This document shows, in pieces, positions 32,286-42,933 of a DNA stretch of 64,000 bases. Both the position numbers and the translations under genes were made by a program. Below the pieces are notes generated by a model. The model made no database searches. It saw only the letters and a list, made by a program, of their open reading frames with translations, and was not told where the DNA came from. Each line of letters begins with the position of its first letter. Within the stretch, counting starts at the first letter, position 1. The stretch lies in the NCBI GenBank assembly GCA_002778195.1, contig PCDI01000004.1, forward strand, positions 196,074-260,073, given 5' to 3'. This stretch comes from Raffaelea ambrosiae. Its lineage: Eukaryota; Ascomycota; Sordariomycetes; Ophiostomatales; Ophiostomataceae.

Positions 32286-33833
32286 TTGACCATGTCCTCG
32301 ACAGACCCTCTGAGGAGCGCCCTGACTTCCAAAGTCGCCTCTTCTTCTTCTCCTCTTCCTTCCCCTTCCTCCACTGCCGGCACCCTCCCCGACTCCTCCT
32401 CTCCAACCTCCCTCCTCAACCTCAATGCCCTCTTCGACAACCCCGTCTTTGCAGGCGGCATTGGCCTCGCCGGCCTCGGCGCCCTCGCCGCAGCCGGCCG
32501 GCGAGGTGTCATCCAGGGCGCCCAGATGATGCGCCGCCGCCTGCTCGTCAACGTCGAAATCAGCCGCCGCGACCCGTCCTATCCCTGGGTGCTGGCCTGG
32601 CTGTCGGAGCCACGGCAGCCCGGCGGCTTCCTCGCCTCGCGCATCACGCGCATCCACAACCTCTCTGTGGCGACGACCACCAAGAACATCAATCCGAGCA
32701 ACAGCAGCAGCAACGGGGGCTCGGCCGAGGGTCCCGTGCACGCGCAATTCTTCCTCCAGCCCGGCTATGGCCGCCACATCATCCAGCACCGCCCGGGCGT
32801 CTTCATCGCCGTCAACCGCGAAAAGCAGAGCACGGCCAACATGGCCACGGGCGAGCCGCACGAGACGGTCACGCTGACAGCGCTGTGGCCGCACCGGCAC
32901 GTCTTTGAGGAGATCTTTGCGCAGGCGCACGCGCTGGCGGCGCAGGCGGCCGAGGGCAAGACGCCCGTCTACAGCGTCCAGGGCATGGGCTGGGGCACGC
33001 TGGGCGAGCCACGGACGAAGCGGCCGCTGGCCTCGGTCGTGCTCGACGAGAACATCAAGGAGAGCATCGTGGGCGACGTCCGCGACTTCATGGCACGCCA
33101 GCAGTGGTACGTCGACCGCGGCATCCCCTACCGCCGGGGGTACCTCTTGTATGGCCCGCCGGGCAGCGGCAAGACGTCGTTCATCCAGGCGCTGGCCGGC
33201 GAGCTCGACTTCGGGCTGGCCGTCATCAACCTCAGCGAGATCGGCATGACCGACGACAAGCTGGCCATGCTGCTCATGAAGCTGCCGCGCCGCAGCATCC
33301 TGCTGCTCGAGGACGCCGATGCCGCTTTCGTCAACCGCCGCGCCCGCGATGCAGACGGCTACAGCGGCGCCACGGTCACCTTCTCGGGGCTGCTCAACGC
33401 TCTCGACGGCGTTGCGGCCGGCGAGGAGCGTATCGCCTTCCTCACAACCAACCACATTGACCGTCTCGACCCGGCCCTCATCCGCCCCGGCCGCGTCGAC
33501 ATGATGGTCCGCATCGGCGAGGCCACCGCCTACCAGGCTGCCCAGATGTGGGACCGCTTCTACGGCGACATTGACAAGGACGGCGCCGGCCGCGAGCGGT
33601 TTCTGCAACGTCTTCGCGAACTGGGCCTGGTTGCCGATTCTGGCAGCACGGACAGCTACAGCGAGGTGGCTGCTGTGCCCCGGCGACACACCAGCACGGC
33701 CGCCATCCAGGGGCTGTTCCTGTTCAACAAGAACGACATGGAGGGAGCCATACGCATGGCCGAGGGTCTCATCCCGCGGCAGTTTGAGCCCGAGCCGCAG
33801 AACCCCGAGGCGTCCATCAGGTCACCAGCATGA
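32286..33833 (+). CDS. BCS1: Mitochondrial AAA ATPase Bcs1 (complex III assembly chaperone)
   Basis: A single exon of 515 residues (513 if the second ATG at 32292, with context GACCATGT, is used). After a Ser/Pro-rich N terminus there is one membrane segment (GGIGLAGLGALAAAGRR, about residues 57-75). The conserved BCS1 N-domain follows (MMRRRLLVNVEISRRDPSY ... ESIVGDVRDFMARQQWYVD). The AAA module has Walker A GPPGSGKT near 290, Walker B SILLLEDADA near 337 and the sensor/Arg region ending LIRPGRVDMMV. Bcs1 lacks a cleavable presequence and translocates the folded Rieske protein Rip1 across the inner membrane. Its internal targeting signal follows the membrane segment, as seen here. Confidence 0.95.
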   Translation: MTMSSTDPLRSALTSKVASSSSPLPSPSSTAGTLPDSSSPTSLLNLNALFDNPVFAGGIGLAGLGALAAAGRRGVIQGAQMMRRRLLVNVEISRRDPSYPWVLAWLSEPRQPGGFLASRITRIHNLSVATTTKNINPSNSSSNGGSAEGPVHAQFFLQPGYGRHIIQHRPGVFIAVNREKQSTANMATGEPHETVTLTALWPHRHVFEEIFAQAHALAAQAAEGKTPVYSVQGMGWGTLGEPRTKRPLASVVLDENIKESIVGDVRDFMARQQWYVDRGIPYRRGYLLYGPPGSGKTSFIQALAGELDFGLAVINLSEIGMTDDKLAMLLMKLPRRSILLLEDADAAFVNRRARDADGYSGATVTFSGLLNALDGVAAGEERIAFLTTNHIDRLDPALIRPGRVDMMVRIGEATAYQAAQMWDRFYGDIDKDGAGRERFLQRLRELGLVADSGSTDSYSEVAAVPRRHTSTAAIQGLFLFNKNDMEGAIRMAEGLIPRQFEPEPQNPEASIRSPA

Positions 33834-34176
33834 TGCCTGTTGCGGCTGGATTATTTTACAAACACCTATGTATTATATGCATATACGAAAACTTTCCCCT
33901 ACTTTGCATCCCTTGGTTATTATAGATAGGATAGGAACAAAAAAGCAAAAATCGATACCCTGAAAAGTTTATAAATGCGCTGGAATGCTTTAGTTTGAAA
34001 CTGTGTGGTGTTGTGGCGCGGCTGCAGGGCTACACCACTGTACCAGCAGTTTCTTTTTTAGGCAAAAGAGAGCTCATATAAAGAGCTGGAACCTCCTCAA
34101 ACTGGCCTCCGCAACTAGACAGCTCAAAATTCTCGAGCCAAGCAAAAGAAAGATTCGGGCATTGCCTGTACAAAGC
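33834..34176. other. Spacer between BCS1 and the ABM-fold gene
   Basis: 343 bp with AT-rich 3' UTR sequence. Nothing else recognised. Confidence 0.5.
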
Positions 34177-35008
34177 ATGATGAATGGCGGCATAGTTCTC
34201 GTGGCGCTGCTGCCCACGATCAACGGCACATACAGGGACAAGGTTGGTAGCTCGCGCTCTGCAGTTTCCAGACATAGCTGACCGCAGAAAGCTCTTGTCG
34301 ACCATGACCAGCATTGCAAGCAATGCTTATGCCAATGAGCCTGGCGTGAGGCAGTTTGCTCTTCTTGTGCCGCGAGATGAAACTGGTACCAAGACTCTGT
34401 ACTCGATTGAGAGGTATGTATGGACTGAGAGCACCAATCTTTTGAAATGACCTTCGAACCAACTTACGACCATCGAATCATCAAGATACACGGACCAAGC
34501 GGCTTTTCAAAGCCACATCAACACGTCGGCAGTCCGCGACATGTTTGATTGGATCAATTCGGCAGACGTCTATGAGACGCCCCCGACTGTTCACCAGCTG
34601 ACAGCTCTGGCAAGCAACGATAATGCAGCGACATCCAGTGCCAGGCCGGACCAGTTCGAATTCACCCGCCCGGCTCTCTCCGTTGCTCCAGACCCCTTCG
34701 TGGTCTTTCGCCAAGTCAACTACGCCGGTGGCGCTGATGCAGCTAACGCCTCACTGCCGTTCTGGAAAGCCGTCGTAGAAATGGCGGGTACCACACCAGA
34801 AAATGGTGATGCTATCAGCAGCAGTGCTCTGGCATACGGTGTCTTTGGAAGTGCCAGCGCAGCTGACTGCATTTACACACTCTCGGCTTATCCGGATGAG
34901 CGTGTCTATCATCAAAATGCCGCAGCCGAAGGGGGCGAGGATGGTATTGTCGGTACGCAGCCTGTGTATCTCAAACTCAAGGGAGGTTTTCTGTACAAGC
35001 CCGAGTAG
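34177..35008 (+). CDS. ABM-fold (dimeric alpha/beta barrel) protein with two repeats
   Basis: Three exons, 34177-34242, 34292-34413 and 34486-35008, encode 236 residues. The 49-nt first intron (GTTGGT ... GCTGAC branch ... AAAG) is needed because the first beta-strand (GGIVLVALLPTINGTYRDK) and the following helix (LLSTMTSIASNAYANEPG) are in different frames. The joined sequence matches the ABM pattern: strand, helix, ANEPGVRQFALLVPRDE, then YSIERYTDQAAFQSHI. A second ABM-like half starts near DPFVVFRQVNYAGG, so this is probably a tandem two-domain protein like other fungal stress-response or ABM proteins. No catalytic residues can be assigned. Confidence 0.75.
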
Positions 35009-35127
35009 TTCCCAGAATTGAATGTGCTTTTTTTGTGTGTCAAATGATATTGAGTATACGAGTATGCTACACTATGCTGTAGTTTTGCCGTCTGTCCGTG
35101 GTCCTTTTTTCATGTACGACAGCAAAC

Positions 35128-36300
35128 TCACAACTCCTTTCCCTCGAGCGCCGCCTGGAACACCTCATAGTTCCCCTCGCGTCTCCGGTCGTACACGGCA
35201 AAGCACACTGTCCGCCACCACCCGCCCGCAAACTCGGCCTCCTCCAGCACCTCGTTCCAGCAAGCTGCCACGTCCGCCGGCGGGTTCCTAAACGCGCCAC
35301 AGCCCATGGCACCCAGCACCAGTGACCTGTGGCCGTGCGAGGCTGCCATGCGCAGGGTCAGCCGCATCTTGTCCTTGGTCAGCTCGCGCTCTTCGGGCTT
35401 GGCAAAGGACGGGTGCTGGCCGGGCAGACGGGCAATCTCGGGGCCATTGACAGCGGCGACGCTGAGCACGCTGACGACGGGCAGCTCGGCTGCCGGGATG
35501 GGGTCGTCGACGAACTCGAGCGCCTTGTTTGCGGGTGGTGCGATCTGCCTCTCCCCGTTTCCGTCCCCGTTCTTCTCAGACCCGGCTGCTTGCTCCTCAG
35601 GCTCTTCCATTCCCTCCACTTTGGTCATCAGCTTGTGGCCGGCATCCATGGCCGTGCGAATGATGAGCACATCGCGGGTGTACACACCCGTGGTCCGACC
35701 AAATGGGTAGTACTTGCGCGGCAGGCTGCGTGCCAGAGATGAGCGGTAGCAGAGGGCCTCCTCTTGGGCGGTGGCCCCCTTGAGCCAGCCGCCGCCTGGA
35801 TTGCGGTGGGACGCAAAGTTGAGGACAGCCACATTTGCCTGTGGCGACTGAGCATTCTCTTTTTCTCTTCCTTGTTCTTCGTCTTTGCCGGCTGCCTCTT
35901 TCTCGTTCTTTGCGATTTTGATAGCCGCATCAAAGGTGTCATCGTTGACCACAGTCACCTTCGTCTTGGGCAGGCCGGGGCATGTGCTGGCATCCAGCAG
36001 GGTCATCGTGGTAGTCGAGTCGTATACGGTAGATTCGTCTGTTTTGAGCTCAGGGCGCTGTGCGAGGATAGACGGCAGCACACGAAGCGTCTCCTGTGCG
36101 GTGCTGGCAAGAAGGGCCCTGCGGTTGACATCATTGCTGTTGCTCTTGCCACCACGTCCTCCTCGGCCTCCTCTGCCTCCTCGGCCTCCCTGGTGACTAC
36201 CTCCGCTCCGGCTTTGACGCTGGCCATGCCCGCCTCCGTGGTCCCCTTCGTGGAACTGATGAGACGGGATATTTGAATGTGTAGATTCTTCATGTGACAT
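35128..36300 (-). CDS. Microbial-type poly(ADP-ribose) glycohydrolase domain protein with RGG N terminus
   Basis: A single exon of 390 residues. The N-terminal ~52 residues are His/Gly/Ser-rich and end in a (GGR)n block at 39-51, a typical RNA-binding or arginine-methylation (RGG) segment. From residue ~57 the sequence follows the TIGR02452/PARG_cat_microbial family. The signature GGGxxxxxxxQEE is intact: GGG at 169-171 and QEE at 179-181, with a catalytic Glu pair, followed by ALCYRSSL. LVLGAMGCGAFRNPP near the C terminus is the macrodomain-like loop. The expected activity is hydrolysis of ADP-ribose polymers or adducts. An insertion rich in Glu/Lys (131-151) and another at about 245-280 are lineage-specific. 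The 36555 ATG upstream in frame is not preferred because its extension has no family resemblance. Confidence 0.85.
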   Translation of the reverse strand: MSHEESTHSNIPSHQFHEGDHGGGHGQRQSRSGGSHQGGRGGRGGRGGRGGKSNSNDVNRRALLASTAQETLRVLPSILAQRPELKTDESTVYDSTTTMTLLDASTCPGLPKTKVTVVNDDTFDAAIKIAKNEKEAAGKDEEQGREKENAQSPQANVAVLNFASHRNPGGGWLKGATAQEEALCYRSSLARSLPRKYYPFGRTTGVYTRDVLIIRTAMDAGHKLMTKVEGMEEPEEQAAGSEKNGDGNGERQIAPPANKALEFVDDPIPAAELPVVSVLSVAAVNGPEIARLPGQHPSFAKPEERELTKDKMRLTLRMAASHGHRSLVLGAMGCGAFRNPPADVAACWNEVLEEAEFAGGWWRTVCFAVYDRRREGNYEVFQAALEGKEL

Positions 36301-37049
36301 TTTGGTAGTCTGTATCAGAAAGAACGGGAAATGTGAATGTTCATTTGTCATTTGAAATGGGTTCTCTGGCATGTGCTGAACAAGAACAGATGTAGCCAAT
36401 AGAGCTCTCCTGCTAAGATACAACATGTCCTTATTTGTACACTGTTTTGAAGCAGTATGGTGTGCCCAAAAGCAGCTGTCGTCAAGGAGCCTCTCTGCCC
36501 AAGTCGATTCAGCCTCGCGGTCTGATTTAGGCTCTCCGGCAGCCCAATCGGGCACGCTAAGTACACACCGGAAGAGTCATCGGCACGGAGAACTGGCGAA
36601 GGGATCTTAGCTACACTCAAAACAGTATTTCATGATATGATCGGAAATTGGCATGATTACATGAGAGAAACCCTGTTCTTCTGAATTTCGTGATGTGTTT
36701 TTTTTCTATGTTTCTTTTCTTGTTCGACGAGGAAGGCAAGATGTTAGTTTAACTACTTTGTAGTTAACTACTATGTAACTAACTAATAGGGACTGGGCGG
36801 TGGTTGGTCTGACGTGCTCGGACCACTGTCCCGCTCTATGCATCCTGTTATCGATAAGACCTCCTTCGGGTTACCGCCAAAAAAAAATTGCCTGTAGGAA
36901 AAACGGGACCTCGAAACGGCAGAAAAAAAAAACATCAACGAGATACAATTCAGGATACATTCTCTTGCGCAGTGAGGGGATACGACATCTATCTGGTCAA
37001 TTTGTACACCCCTAGCTTTCTATCGTATCTTTCCACCGACCGATCAAAG
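36301..37049. promoter_or_regulatory. Divergent spacer of the PARG-domain and RPF2 genes
   Basis: 749 bp with a cluster of AT palindromic motifs at about 36751-36786 (ACTACTTTGTAGTTAACTAC-type). No gene is seen. The last 150 bp form the RPF2 leader. Confidence 0.4.
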
Positions 37050-38141
37050 ATGCTCCGCCAGATCACCCCGCGCAATGCGCGCTCCAAGCGCGCGCTCGAG
37101 AAGCGGGCACCCAAGAACGAAGAGAACCCCAAGACGTGCCTCTTTCTGCGCGGCACGACCTGCTCGCAGCTGGTGCAGGACTGCCTGACGGACCTGCACT
37201 CCATGCGCATGCCGCTGGCCAAGAAGTTCACCAAGAAGAATGCCATCCACCCGTTCGAGGACCCGGCCAGTCTCGAGTTCTTCTCCCGCAAAAACGACAC
37301 CAGCCTGTTGGCCTTTGGCAGCAGCAGCAAGAAGCGCAAGCACTGTCTCACCCTGTGCCGCACATTCGACCACCAGATCTTTGACATGCTCGAGCTCTAC
37401 ATTGAGGAGGGTACTTTTTGCCGCATCGGCCAGGTGAACAAGGCCGAAGCGGGAGGGGCGAGCCAAGGCGAGAACAAAAATGGCGAGGACAAGAGCGAAG
37501 AAAAGAAAAAAGTTCGATCGTTCCCGGTGGGCGCGCGGCCCATGATGCTGTTTGCCGGTGCCCCATTCTACGAGGGCGGCAGCGATATCGGCTCGGTGCC
37601 GACGACCGAGACCGGACGCAAGTACGCACTGGCCAAGAGCCTGCTGACCGACTTTTTCCGGGGCGACAGCTCACCCGACAAGATCGACGTCGAGGGCCTC
37701 TCGCACATTGTCGTGTGCACGGCGGAGGAGGAGACCTCCTCCGCCACTGGTGAAACCTCGACGGGCGCGGCCGAGACCCTCCTCCCTCCCCTCCACATCC
37801 GCGTCTATGCCCTGCAGACGAAGCGCAGCGGCCAGCGGCTGCCGCGCATCGAGGTGGAGGAGATCGGCCCCCGGATGGACGTGCGGCTGGGCCGGGCCCG
37901 CGAGCCCGATGCCACGGCGCTCAAGGAGGCGATGCGCAAGGCCAAGACGACCGAGGCGCGGACCAAGAAGAACATCGAGACGGACGGCATGGGCGACAAG
38001 ATTGGCCGGGTCCATCTGGGCCAGCAGGACCTGGGCCAGCTGCAGACGCGCAAGATGAAGGGTCTGAAGCGGTCCCGCGGAGGCGACGAGAACGCGGCCG
38101 AGGACGACGAGACGGACGGCAAGAAGTCACGGCGGTCATAA
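37050..38141 (+). CDS. RPF2: Ribosome biogenesis protein Rpf2 (Brix domain)
   Basis: A single exon of 363 residues. It begins MLRQITPRNARSKRALEKRAPKNEENPK, the conserved Rpf2 start. The Brix domain (about 28-265) contains CLFLRGTTCSQLVQDCLTDL, KKNAIHPFEDPASLEFFSRK, LELYIEEGTFCRI and GARPMMLFAGAPFY. A Glu/Lys/Gly-rich insert lies at about 131-153. The C-terminal tail is basic and ends with a Lys/Arg/Asp-rich nuclear-localisation-like segment. Rpf2 with Rrs1 recruits the 5S RNP to pre-60S particles in the nucleolus. An in-frame ATG at 36888 would add 54 residues without family resemblance and is treated as leader. Confidence 0.95.
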   Translation: MLRQITPRNARSKRALEKRAPKNEENPKTCLFLRGTTCSQLVQDCLTDLHSMRMPLAKKFTKKNAIHPFEDPASLEFFSRKNDTSLLAFGSSSKKRKHCLTLCRTFDHQIFDMLELYIEEGTFCRIGQVNKAEAGGASQGENKNGEDKSEEKKKVRSFPVGARPMMLFAGAPFYEGGSDIGSVPTTETGRKYALAKSLLTDFFRGDSSPDKIDVEGLSHIVVCTAEEETSSATGETSTGAAETLLPPLHIRVYALQTKRSGQRLPRIEVEEIGPRMDVRLGRAREPDATALKEAMRKAKTTEARTKKNIETDGMGDKIGRVHLGQQDLGQLQTRKMKGLKRSRGGDENAAEDDETDGKKSRRS

Positions 38142-38801
38142 GCACAGCAGTAGGAGTTATGAGGTGCGGTGTGTGCGCGTGTGTGTGTGTTCGTGTCTGT
38201 TGGGGCTCTGGAGCACGGCGTTTTGGTATATAAAACATCCCGCGGGGGGGGGGGCGGTTGACCTTTCCTTCTTCTTTTCTCGTCTTTCTTCTTTCATTGG
38301 AATAGCCATTCGAAAATTGTTCAAGCATCATTCAAACTTGCCATTCAAAGCGAAATTGTGCGGAGCAGAAATCATGTAAGAGTAATAGTTGTCAGCGAAC
38401 TATCAGTGAATGGATGCAACGCCGGCTTTCTTTTGTCCTCCCAAACGATTACAGAAGAAATCAACACTACAATCGATAGTCGAACAATTCTAGCCGCCTT
38501 CCTTGGAATGCCATCACAATCGAATTTCCGGTATTCAAATCAAAATCGTCCCGATATATATGCCATCACTATAGAGACTGCGAGTCCGCCCTTCTGTGAT
38601 ATCCATGTTCCCAAATAAACTCCCAATGTTGCGCCGTGTGTAAGTAAGGTATGTTGCTTGGTTCCTTCGTTTTCCCCGTCGTCCAGATTTCCACTTTTGG
38701 GCGAAGCTTTTCTTTCCCATGGTATTGCTTTTCGTGCCCCCCATTCGTTTCTCAAAATCGTTTCTCGTGTCCCAGTTCGTTTCGCTGTCTCCGCGCCAAG
38801 C
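38142..38801. other. Convergent spacer, GT microsatellite at 38169-38190
   Basis: 660 bp between RPF2 (+) and the Zn2Cys6 gene (-). It contains a short (GT)n stretch and a G10 run near 38246-38255. No gene recognised. Confidence 0.5.
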
Positions 38802-40578
38802 CTACGCTATATTGTAGTCTGCTTCGACGCCGCCGTTCAAGGCTTCGCTGATCAAGTCAATGTGACTGACGAAGCTTCCACGCGAAGACTGAATAGCTTG
38901 CTCCTCGTCCATCCACGACGACCCCCAAACCTCGGGCGGCACATAATCTGTCGGCGAGTTGTCATCGTGGTATAGAGCTACCCGTACAGCCCACTGCATG
39001 TGCGGCCACCACCGGCGCTCCACATCCACCGGCACGGCGTCGGAGTTGAACATGGAGACAATGCCCAGCACCTCCCGGCGGGCCATGCCTTGCAAATACC
39101 ACAGCGAATCCAGGGTTTTCAGCATGGCGAAGAAGCACGCGAGAATGGTGACTGCACGCGGCGTTCGGTTGTGTAGGAGCTCGACAAAGCGCCGCGAAAC
39201 GGTGGCCGGGAAGGCCAAGCAAGCGCTGCTGCGAGGGATACTGTGAGCCCAGTTGAGCACGGCAACAGCATGCTGGTACGCATGTCTAGTGCGCGTCACT
39301 TCGTCGTCGCCATCAATGATATCAGCCATGTTGTTACACGACAGGAAGTCAAACTGCTCCTGGAGCTGTGGATCGTGCGGGCCCATTCCGCCGAAGAGGC
39401 CGTGGCCGTGACCCAGTCCGTTGGGCATATCGCCGTTCCCAGTTCTTGAGCTCATGGATGTTGCTGCAGAGATCACTGCCAGTTCTTCGTCCAGGTCATC
39501 CAGCAGATGGCCGAAGAATCCCTCGTGGGCGGAAGCAATGTTGAGGTGCAGTGCCGGCTGGGCGTTGATTATGGGTAGGGCGACAGTGCTGCGGCGAAGC
39601 CATGGCCATGAGGCAGCAGTGATGGTCTTGACGCCCTGGAACGAGTGAAACCAAGCCATGGGCAGGCCGTAGCCGCCTGTGCTGGTGCTGAGAGCGAGCG
39701 AGTTGTCGCCGCGTTTCGTCGCTGGAATGGGCAGCGAATTGAACCCTCTCCGGTCGATGTCGTAGGCACAACTGTTGTCAGCAGAGGTGGTGCTGGTGGG
39801 TTCGTCCTTGTTGAAGATTCGAGATGCGGTCGACTGGAAGGCAATGAGGGTGGAGTTGAGGAAAAGAACCTCGGCATTGGAGGCTTTGATGCCGGCCTGC
39901 AGCAGGCTGTTGTATTCCCGCAGGGACGAGTCCATGTAAGCGTGGGAGGCGCGGATCAGCTCGCGATCTTGGGGAGCCAGGCTGCGCAGATGCAGCGCTG
40001 CGACGGCCAGTACGGCATCGGTCAAGTGATTGGAGGCCGATGCGAAGGCTAGACGAGGGACATTGTCGCGCCAGACTTCCTCGGCCTCCGGATTTGCCGT
40101 CGATAGCGTCTTGCACGTAACGGTGGCATAGTGGTGGAGCAGGCGCAGTTCGAGCAGACGCGAGGCCTGGCTGGTGAACGGCATCGACAAGGAGGGCCTC
40201 GGTGGCGGCAGTCGACTCGAGCCGAGGGTGAGAGAGGATGTGGACAAGGCTGGCGTCGCGGGGGCCGGCGTCACGGGGTCCAAGCCCGGCGTCGGTGCAG
40301 AGGATCGGGGCGTTTGCACTGAGAATTCGGCAGCGAGTTCGGGGAACTCGAAGTCGCACTGGACGCCATGCTTGTCGCAGTTGGTGCAGCGCGGGCGGAG
40401 TTCGTCGCACTAAGGGGAACAGAAAGTGTTAGGCAACGGAGAAGAGAGGCGCAGCGCAGGCGCAGAGCAGGCAAAGACAGGCGAGAGGACGATCGGACGG
40501 AAGGCTAACCTTGATCTTGCGCGACTTGCAGCGACGACAGCCCGCTCTTGATTTCTTGTGAGAACGGCGAGGCGGCAT
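38802..40578 (-). CDS. Zn2Cys6 binuclear-cluster transcription factor (Upc2-like class)
   Basis: Exons 40510-40578 and 38802-40409 (100-nt intron, phase 0) encode 558 residues. The N terminus MPPRRSHKKSRAGCRRCKSR leads into a complete C-X2-C-X6-C-X6-C-X2-C-X6-C cluster with Cys at 14, 17, 24, 31, 34 and 41. The intron splits the cluster between Lys23 and Cys24. A Pro/Thr/Ser linker follows, then a helical fungal trans-acting region from LLELRLLHHYATVTC to the C terminus. The RRSHKKSRxGCxxCKxRKIKCDE opening is common in regulators resembling sterol-uptake control protein Upc2; target genes cannot be inferred. It lies about 2.4 kb from the divergent cystathionine gamma-lyase gene, which does not by itself imply regulation. 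Confidence 0.87.
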
Positions 40579-40668
40579 GGCGGAAGGGGGAAGGGGGGGG
40601 GTTGTCAACGGCGAAAGAGGCAAAAACGGCCACTTCCCCCCCTCTTTCCCTTCCCCACAGATGCTGTT

Positions 40669-40700
<32 letters not shown>

Positions 40701-42933
40701 CGCCTGCCGTGCGTTCCGAGCCACGACCGAAGGTCCGCCAGTCATGCAATCCCTGGGCTGTTTGCNGGGGGGAGACTAGGTTGAGCGACGAGGTGCTATG
40801 CAGGTTGTGTCGATGTTGTGAGAGAGGAGGCGAGGACGATGTCAAGGCGGATTGGGACTATTGAGAGATGCGACGCAGAGGAGAGGTAACCAGACGATAG
40901 AGGGCCCTGGCGATAACAGCAAGCGGGAACGGTGTGGCAGCTGCAATTAGGCCCTGGAAAGAGCAGCCGTCAAAGCATGGTCTGCCAGGTGAGGCTCGAG
41001 TATGTGGGCGGGCGAGGGCCGGGGACAGTCTGGGAAAAAGGGCGGACTGCTCGAAAAGTCCGGAGAAAGTGATAATGCTATTTTTTCCTCCCAGGGTGTT
41101 TTAGTTGTTGGGAGGACGGCGGGCTTGTTCGCAAAAGATCCAGCGAGAACAGAGCAAGACGAACAGAAGAGCTTGCTTTTCTTCTCTGCGACTTGTCCTG
41201 CTTTTTGTCTTGTTTCTGCTTCCCACCATCTACGGATGCGTGCAATTTATCTGGCGTTGGGGAGCTGGGCTGGATCGACAGCGCGCAGGACAAGGCGGAG
41301 GAAGGCCCTAGCAAGTGCCGACGCTTCCCGTATCCCGCTTCGTTATCGCAAGCACAGGATCGACCGCTGCACGCTCGCAGTGCTGTGTGGTGAGCAGCTC
41401 AATGCGCAGGCTGGGGATGCGGGAACGGCAGGCGCGGGTTGCAGGCGAGGGGGGGGGGCTGGCGGTGGCCAAAGAATCCGAGACAGAGAGGCGGAAACCA
41501 GAGGTAGAAATGCCAAAACAGTTGCATGCATGCATGGCCCTATGTACTATGTAGTTCTTCGGTGGTGAAGATTGTGAGCGCAGGACACGCCTGCGCGAGA
41601 TTGGCTGGCGGGCTTGGGAGGCGGCCCCGATTGGCTGGCCCGCAGGGAGAGTGCCCTCGAATTGGGGACGAAAATGGATAGAAGCAGTTTAGGCCCGCTG
41701 GGTAGCGGTAATTGGCCCTCTGCCTGCTCGTCAGGGGGGCCTCGCCACAGCTGGCATCACGACTGACCGCCCCGACGAAAACGCACGCCACCTGCCATTT
41801 CGGGCGGGGCACAGGCGGACGCGTTCACACGTCGGTGACTCTTAATGTCCGGGACTTCCAGTGGAACCACCAAGCCACTGAGCCAGGGCCTGTGGTAGTG
41901 ATTTTAATTGAGGGTGGTTAATAAAGCGTTCCCATAATCACATGCAATCAGGGACCGTTGTATCGGCTCGTAAAATTCAAAGTGAATGGCTATTAACTAG
42001 TTCACCGCGCAAAACGGGCAAGTGCGACCCGAGCTGAGAAGACGCTGGAAGCTTATTTAAGCAGTCGCCCTGGCTGGACATGCGAGTAAGACGCTGACGA
42101 TGCAGAGGCGCCTCCCCCCCCGAAGCGTGAGAACTCAACTTTGCAGGACCGCGAACATGGGAGCGACAAATCCCGGTCCGAGTGCAATCGTCCCTATTAT
42201 ATATAGTAACTAGTTATAACATAAGCTGGCACGCACGCTTGGAGCCAATAGCAGCAGCCAAGGCCAACAAAAAATTTCTTCAGCCCAACTGTGGCAACGC
42301 CGAATAAAAATTGCTAATCGAGACTGAAAATGATGGAATCCGTACTCTGACTAATTACTCTTGGACGCAAGGGCGCAGAAACTGTCGCCAGGACGGTGTA
42401 TAAAGAGAAGCAGACAGGCAATGCAAGAAGAAACAAAAAAGCCGGGAACGTCTGTGAGAAAAGAAGCAAATTCAGAAACAGCAGGAGCGACCAATACCCC
42501 TACGCCGCGGCTTCTTCTGGTAGGATTTGCGATTAAGCCAGACCGTCCGCTGCTAGGTAGCCCCAAGCGATCCAATTATCGGAAACGGCAGGGACCCTCC
42601 CCCACGATTGCGAGATCAGCTTTTTTTGGGGTGGGCTTTGCAAGCACCGTCTCACAACGGCCGCCATTGCGACATTCGCCTTTCCCGCCAACCACACGTC
42701 ATCGCTGCCCTCCCTCGAGTGTAGTACGAACCGAGAGGCAGTTGCAGTGCAGATCTCCACGATCTCTAGGACAGTTTACTTGATTGAGCCAGACTCGGCA
42801 TTCAACGCGCGAGCCAGAACTGCACTCGCAACTAACTAATACGCCAAACCTGGAGGGGGAAAAAAAAAATCCCTGCAAATATTTTCAAAAAATCAACCCC
42901 CCACCTTTCACTTTCACGGCCTCCCCTTCCATC
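40579..42933. other. Divergent 2.35-kb spacer between the Zn2Cys6 and CYS3 genes
   Basis: No gene is supported. GATTGGCTGGC occurs twice (41600-41610 and 41630-41640), giving CCAAT boxes on the minus strand, with a third ATTGG near 41660. TATGTACTATGTAGT lies at 41541-41555. The spacer also holds a 30-T homopolymer and an ambiguous base (listed separately). The last ~100 bp before 42934 are a C/T- and A-rich leader. Confidence 0.45.
40671..40700. repeat. T30 homopolymer
   Basis: Thirty consecutive T in the leader of the Zn2Cys6 gene. The only undetermined base (n) in the window follows at 40766 beside a G run, so this stretch is likely imprecise in the assembly. Confidence 0.9.

Noticed and set aside
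32202..33689. 495-codon open frame antisense to BCS1
   Set aside because: Same explanation: GC-rich sense codons leave few antisense stops. Composition (Val/Arg/Ala/Asp-rich) is typical of antisense translation.
34177..34304. Frameshift or pseudogene in the ABM-fold gene
   Set aside because: A 49-nt intron with donor, CTGAC branch and AG acceptor restores the frame and gives continuous family-like sequence.
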